A stretch of DNA of 64,000 bases from Paenibacillus sp. MSJ-34 (lineage in GTDB: Bacteria > Bacillota > Bacilli > Paenibacillales > Paenibacillaceae), in the NCBI RefSeq assembly GCF_018918005.1, contig NZ_JAHLPR010000013.1, forward strand, positions 46,220-110,219, given 5' to 3'. Position numbers and translations under genes: made by a program. This document shows, piece after piece, positions 60,284 to 64,000 of the stretch. Every line of letters starts with the position of its first letter. Within the stretch, counting starts at the first letter, position 1. Below the pieces are notes generated by a model. It was not told the DNA's origin. It saw only the letters and a list, made by a program, of their open reading frames with translations, and made no database searches.

Positions 60284-61237
60284 CTATTTACTCTCATATT
60301 TACTTCGGTATTCGAGAGGACTCATGTTATAAATCTCCTTAAAAGCGGCCCCGAATTTACTTTGGCTTTTATACCCGACTGCCGAAGCGATATCCCCGAT
60401 GCTTTGTCGAGTTTGCAGCAGCATAGAAGCAGCCTGCCTGACACGATGCTCTTTCATATATGCCGCGATGGAAACGCCGTATACTCCTTTGAAAGTGGCC
60501 TTTAGTACAGTAGGACTGATACAGTATTGCTGTGCTAGTTCCTCAATCGTAAATCTTCGATCTATTTCTTCTGTCATTTTCTTTTTAATTTGTTTGATCG
60601 TATCAACTTGCTGTCGGGCGTAAAATTTCTTTTGATTCTCACCGGCTACATCAAAATAATAAAGATAAAATAAAACTTCTAATACTTTGAGCCGGTAATA
60701 AGCGGTTCTGGCCTCGATAGGAACCGAATACATGCCACAGAAGATATGCTGAATCTCTTCCTTTGCTTGTATGAAATAGCACTCATCGTTTACAAAAAAA
60801 CGATTAGCGAGCTCCGAAACATCAATAGGGAAATCGGGCAAATATTCCGCTAACTGTCCTGTCAACTTTTCCAAATCAATCGTAATGTTGATGCCTTTAT
60901 AGTGGCCCAATGGAAGTTCAATGCAATGACTGTGGTTGCTCATCGTGTTCATCAACAAATCGCCTTCGCCTATATATTGCAGGCACCCGTCTTTCATTCT
61001 GCACTCGGCTCGTCCTTCTTGACAGTGATTTAATTCCAGCATATTGCGCTTCGAGTGAAGCGTTGGTATGTAACGGCTTGTCTGAAAGTGAAAGCTGATC
61101 ACTTCAACACCGGGCAGTACGGAATAAACCGAGGCATTTCCTTGCCCATCCTTAGGATCCAACCGATAAACAACATGGTCATTGTCTCGTGCTATAATCG
61201 TGCCTGTACTGAAATGTGAAAAAGCAGATGCATCCAT
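60284..61237 (-). CDS. AraC-family transcriptional regulator
   Basis: 317 residues. The sensor part (VEVISFHFQTSRYIPTLHSK .. NHCQEGRAECRMKDG) and the C-terminal AraC domain (FTIEELAQQYCISPTVLKATF; SIGDIASAVGYKSQSKFGAAF) are clear; the sensor part resembles regulators of siderophore or nitrile genes but is not specific. The region upstream (61238-61483) is shared with the divergent metal genes, so it may sense the same signal. The start ATG has GGGGAG upstream. Confidence 0.88.
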   Translation of the reverse strand: MDASAFSHFSTGTIIARDNDHVVYRLDPKDGQGNASVYSVLPGVEVISFHFQTSRYIPTLHSKRNMLELNHCQEGRAECRMKDGCLQYIGEGDLLMNTMSNHSHCIELPLGHYKGINITIDLEKLTGQLAEYLPDFPIDVSELANRFFVNDECYFIQAKEEIQHIFCGMYSVPIEARTAYYRLKVLEVLFYLYYFDVAGENQKKFYARQQVDTIKQIKKKMTEEIDRRFTIEELAQQYCISPTVLKATFKGVYGVSIAAYMKEHRVRQAASMLLQTRQSIGDIASAVGYKSQSKFGAAFKEIYNMSPLEYRSKYESK

Positions 61238-61406
61238 CGATTTGTTTCTCCCCGCTATTTTTGGTTCTATTTCTCCATCTTACTATACACTTTTTTATAG
61301 ACAAATTTATAGACTTCTGGGTTATTCCAAACCGTCGAACTTTTAGCCCAATCGGTCTTACTTTCCCAATTTTATTGAAATCAAAATACGGAGTGGATAT
61401 ACTTTA

Positions 61407-61433
61407 ATCAATCAAACAATCATTTGATTGATA
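61407..61433. promoter_or_regulatory. Palindromic operator before the metal-transport genes
   Basis: ATCAATCAAACAATCATTTGATTGAT: outer ATCAATC/GATTGAT and inner TCAAA/TTTGA arms, the style of ArsR/SmtB-type metal-sensor operators. No ArsR gene is in the window; it may lie elsewhere. Confidence 0.55.
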
Positions 61434-61483
61434 TAAGGTTTGATTGTTATAAAAAATCTCGATATTTGAAAGGAGTAATTTTC

Positions 61484-61702
61484 ATGAAAAAAACTTATAA
61501 ACTGAAAAATCTGGATTGCGCGAATTGTGCGGCGAAGATCGAAAATGGCATTCGCAAGCTGGCCGATGTTACCGAGGTTAAAGTTAACTTTATGGGTCAG
61601 AGAATGATTCTGGAGGCTCCGGATGATAAATTCAACGCTGTTCTTGAAGAATCCAAGAAGGTGATTCGAAAACTTGAACCGGATGTATCCATTGAGGCTT
61701 AG
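61484..61702 (+). CDS. Heavy-metal-associated (HMA) domain protein
   Basis: 72 residues forming one HMA fold with the metal-binding CxxC in LKNLDCANCAAKIE, and FMGQRMILEAPDD further on. ATG 61484 follows AAAGGAG. It probably delivers or senses Zn/Cd; the P1B ATPase encoded 135 bp downstream lacks its own N-terminal HMA domain, so the two are likely one function split over two genes. Confidence 0.88.
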   Translation: MKKTYKLKNLDCANCAAKIENGIRKLADVTEVKVNFMGQRMILEAPDDKFNAVLEESKKVIRKLEPDVSIEA

Positions 61703-61837
61703 GCCGGCAGATACACGTTCCTCGATTCGGTTCATAACGAATGAACAAAGGTAGCCACATTCAAATCGCATTATTTGAGTCTGCAGTGGTTGTGATGAAA
61801 CAGCCGCTGCTTTTTCAAATAGGAGGAGGATAAAGAC

Positions 61838-63748
61838 ATGTCAAAAAAGGAAGTAAAACAGTTGGTGCGTATCCTTATTGCAGCTGTCGGTTTCGTAGCG
61901 GCACTACTGTTAAAGTTAGAGGGCTTAGCTGAATTCCTGCTATATCTCGCTACATATCTCATCGTTGGAGGAGACATCATTTGGAAAGCGGTAAGAAACA
62001 TTTCTCGAGGACAGGTCTTCGACGAAAACTTCCTGATGTCAGTGGCCACGATCGGAGCATTCTTCCTTGGCGAGTATTCGGAAGGTATTGCCGTTATGCT
62101 GTTTTATCAGGTGGGCGAGCTGTTTCAATCCTATGCCGTTTCCAAATCCCGCAGATCCATATCCGAACTGATGGATATTCGTCCCGACTATGCCAATGTG
62201 CTAAGAAATGGGGAATTGATACAGGTCGACCCGGAAGAAGTACAAATCAATGAAATCGTTGTGGTGAAGCCCGGCGAGCGTATCCCTTTGGATGGAGTGG
62301 TGACAGAAGGCTTCTCCGCAATCGATACTTCGGCTCTTACGGGAGAGTCTGTTCCGCGGGAAGTGCAGGCTGGAGAAAATGTGATTAGCGGTTGCATCAA
62401 TCAAACCGGTAAACTGACCATTCAAGTGAACAAAGAATACGGCCAATCTACGGTAGCGAAAATACTGGAGTTGGTTGAAAATTCTTCCGATAAAAAGAGC
62501 AAGAGTGAAAACTTTATCACAAAATTTGCCCGATACTATACCCCGATCGTTGTTTTCGCGGCGGTCATTTTGGCCATCATTCCACCGCTGATCACAGGCC
62601 AGTCATTCGGTATGTGGGTTGAACGGGCCCTGACCTTCCTCGTCATTTCCTGTCCTTGCGCTTTGGTTATCTCGGTACCGCTCAGCTTTTTCGGCGGAAT
62701 CGGCGGGGCATCCAAATCCGGCGTTTTGGTGAAGGGAAGCAACTATCTTGAGGCTTTGGCCAGAACGGAGATGGTCGTGTTTGATAAAACAGGTACGCTG
62801 ACAAAAGGCAGCTTCGCGGTCAGTGAGATATATTCCGACAAATTAACCGATCAAGAGTTATTGGAATTGGCAGCATATGCGGAGGATTACTCCAACCATC
62901 CCATCGCGCAGAGTATCAAGAAGGCGTTTGGAAGAACGATTGATTCCTCCCGTATCAAAGAGATCGAAGAAATCGCCGGCTATGGCGTCAAATCTGTGAT
63001 CGACGGCAAAGTCGTGTTGGCCGGCAACGCCAAACTCATGAAACGTGAACGCATATCCTACAAAGATAGGAAGCTTGTAGGGACGGTGGTTCATCTGGCC
63101 GTAAACAATGAGTACATGGGATATATCCTCATTGAGGATGAAATGAAGGAGGACGCCCCACACGCTATCGCGGCCTTGAGATCGGCAGGAATCAAGCAGA
63201 CCGTCATGCTGACCGGCGATGCCGATGCGGTGGGCAAAAAGGTTGCCGCTGCGCTCAAGCTAGACAAAGCCTATACTGAGCTATTGCCTGCGGATAAAGT
63301 TGAACGCATGGAAGAATTAATGAAGCAGAAAAGCGCCAACGGGAAACTGGCTTTTGTCGGTGACGGCATTAATGACGCGCCCGTTCTTGCCCGCGCAGAT
63401 ATCGGCATTGCTATGGGCGGCTTGGGATCCGATGCGGCGATTGAAGCAGCGGATGTTGTGATCATGACCGATGAACCGTCCAAAATCGCCGCAGTGATGA
63501 AGATAAGCAAAAAGACGCTCCGTATCGTCAAACAAAACATTATTTTTGCTCTGGGTGTCAAAGGAATTGTACTGGTTCTGGGAGCGCTTGGCTTCACAAC
63601 GATGTGGGGAGCTGTATTCGCTGATGTTGGAGTATCCGTCATTGCCATTATCAACGCAATCCGGGCACTCAACGTTAAGAAATTCAATACGCCGATACAA
63701 CCGGCCCGAAAACAAGGGGAAGGAAGTCGGCAAAGAGCCATGGCATAA
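61838..63748 (+). CDS. P1B-type heavy-metal ATPase (Zn/Cd/Pb exporter, CadA/ZntA-like)
   Basis: 636 residues, beginning directly with membrane helices; the usual N-terminal HMA domain is absent. Actuator TGES is at 168-171, the intramembrane metal site is SCPCALV (Cys272, Cys274), phosphorylation motif DKTGT at 316, NHPIAQ carries the HP locus, and GDGINDAP closes the ATP-binding part. Lys in QNIIFALGVKGI (TM7) and Asp in FADVGVSVIAIINA (TM8) mark the P1B-2 class for Zn2+, Cd2+ and Pb2+. It pumps these ions out of the cell using ATP. A terminator follows. Confidence 0.93.
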   Translation: MSKKEVKQLVRILIAAVGFVAALLLKLEGLAEFLLYLATYLIVGGDIIWKAVRNISRGQVFDENFLMSVATIGAFFLGEYSEGIAVMLFYQVGELFQSYAVSKSRRSISELMDIRPDYANVLRNGELIQVDPEEVQINEIVVVKPGERIPLDGVVTEGFSAIDTSALTGESVPREVQAGENVISGCINQTGKLTIQVNKEYGQSTVAKILELVENSSDKKSKSENFITKFARYYTPIVVFAAVILAIIPPLITGQSFGMWVERALTFLVISCPCALVISVPLSFFGGIGGASKSGVLVKGSNYLEALARTEMVVFDKTGTLTKGSFAVSEIYSDKLTDQELLELAAYAEDYSNHPIAQSIKKAFGRTIDSSRIKEIEEIAGYGVKSVIDGKVVLAGNAKLMKRERISYKDRKLVGTVVHLAVNNEYMGYILIEDEMKEDAPHAIAALRSAGIKQTVMLTGDADAVGKKVAAALKLDKAYTELLPADKVERMEELMKQKSANGKLAFVGDGINDAPVLARADIGIAMGGLGSDAAIEAADVVIMTDEPSKIAAVMKISKKTLRIVKQNIIFALGVKGIVLVLGALGFTTMWGAVFADVGVSVIAIINAIRALNVKKFNTPIQPARKQGEGSRQRAMA

Positions 63749-63750
63749 GT

Positions 63751-63784
63751 CGAGGGGGCGTGTATGGTAACACGCCTCCTTTTT
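63751..63784 (+). terminator. Terminator of the metal ATPase gene
   Basis: GAGGGGGCGTGT-ATGGTA-ACACGCCTCC followed by TTTTT. Confidence 0.88.
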
Positions 63785-64000
63785 ATCGATTCACCTGATA
63801 TCTTGTCAAAGGCACCCACGCGGAAACAAACGTATATAATGTCACACGGACATTAATATATGTTTAGATTTACCACATATAAGTCCAGCGGTAAGATGTC
63901 AAGCCCCTGATTCATGAGAATTGGAAATTTACTTTAAGGAACAGGTCAATGAGTCAGGAAAAAAGACAACACCAAACTAAACCCAGTTCAAAAATCGAGT
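63785..64000 (+). other. Window end, possible start of a further gene
   Basis: Non-coding for the first 160 bases. ATG 63949 opens a frame MSQEKRQHQTKPSSKIE to the window edge, preceded by TAAGGAA; too short to identify. Confidence 0.25.

Overview
The window looks like the chromosome of a Paenibacillus-like Firmicute (Paenibacillaceae). This rests on strong AGGAGG ribosome-binding sites with frequent TTG/GTG starts, Rho-independent terminators, Bacillus-type gene pairs (divergent citA/citR-like genes, yhaO-yhaN, xpt), an SLH-anchored surface protein and a 'CPUT' (carbohydrate ABC importer) style sugar locus.

Layout. (1) 1-16.95 kb is ordinary core genome with fairly high GC: partial citrate synthase and its divergent LysR regulator, an RsuA-type pseudouridine synthase, a HAD phosphatase, an RsmF-like rRNA methyltransferase, a GGDEF protein, a GT4 glycosyltransferase followed by YhaO/YhaN DNA-repair-like proteins, a YkvI-like transporter, a lipoprotein, xanthine phosphoribosyltransferase, small proteins and tRNA-Leu(CAG). 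(2) 16.95-51.4 kb is accessory DNA. It starts at the tRNA-Leu gene and ends at a 55-bp copy of that tRNA's 3' end (51350-51404), the classic footprint of an element integrated in a tRNA gene. Inside are two ORF-less group II intron pieces, each just behind an intrinsic terminator, IS200/IS605, IS1595-type and other transposase remnants, a LacI-controlled sugar locus (SLH protein, GH4 glycosidase, ABC importer, MFS), a decayed D-amino-acid locus with one intact D-threonine aldolase-like gene, MATE, nucleotidyltransferase, regulators, a two-component system, pieces of aminoglycoside-modifying enzymes, and remnants of a conjugative element (VirB4-like C-terminus, tyrosine-recombinase C-terminus, sigma-like fragment, deviant ParA/CpaE-like protein, ParA and broken ParB). 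(3) 51.4-64 kb is a second accessory stretch: AraC plus 14-TM drug exporter, a Tet(M/O)-type ribosomal protection protein, a second ribosomal protein L4 gene with an altered exit-tunnel loop, a CD3324-type small HTH protein, a Cfr-like 23S rRNA methyltransferase behind a long attenuator-like leader, a ParA scrap, an AraC regulator, and an HMA protein plus P1B-type Zn/Cd ATPase.

Most notable: the L4 paralogue carries substitutions at exactly the residues (63-74 loop) where L4 mutations give macrolide resistance in other bacteria, and it sits beside Cfr-like and Tet-like ribosome-protection genes. It, the Cfr-like gene and both CD3324-like genes are each preceded by a short translatable leader ORF and hairpins, which suggests a set of ribosome-sensing, drug-inducible genes. 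The two CD3324-like genes (34.7 and 58.1 kb) have matching leader peptides and covarying stems although their DNA has diverged.
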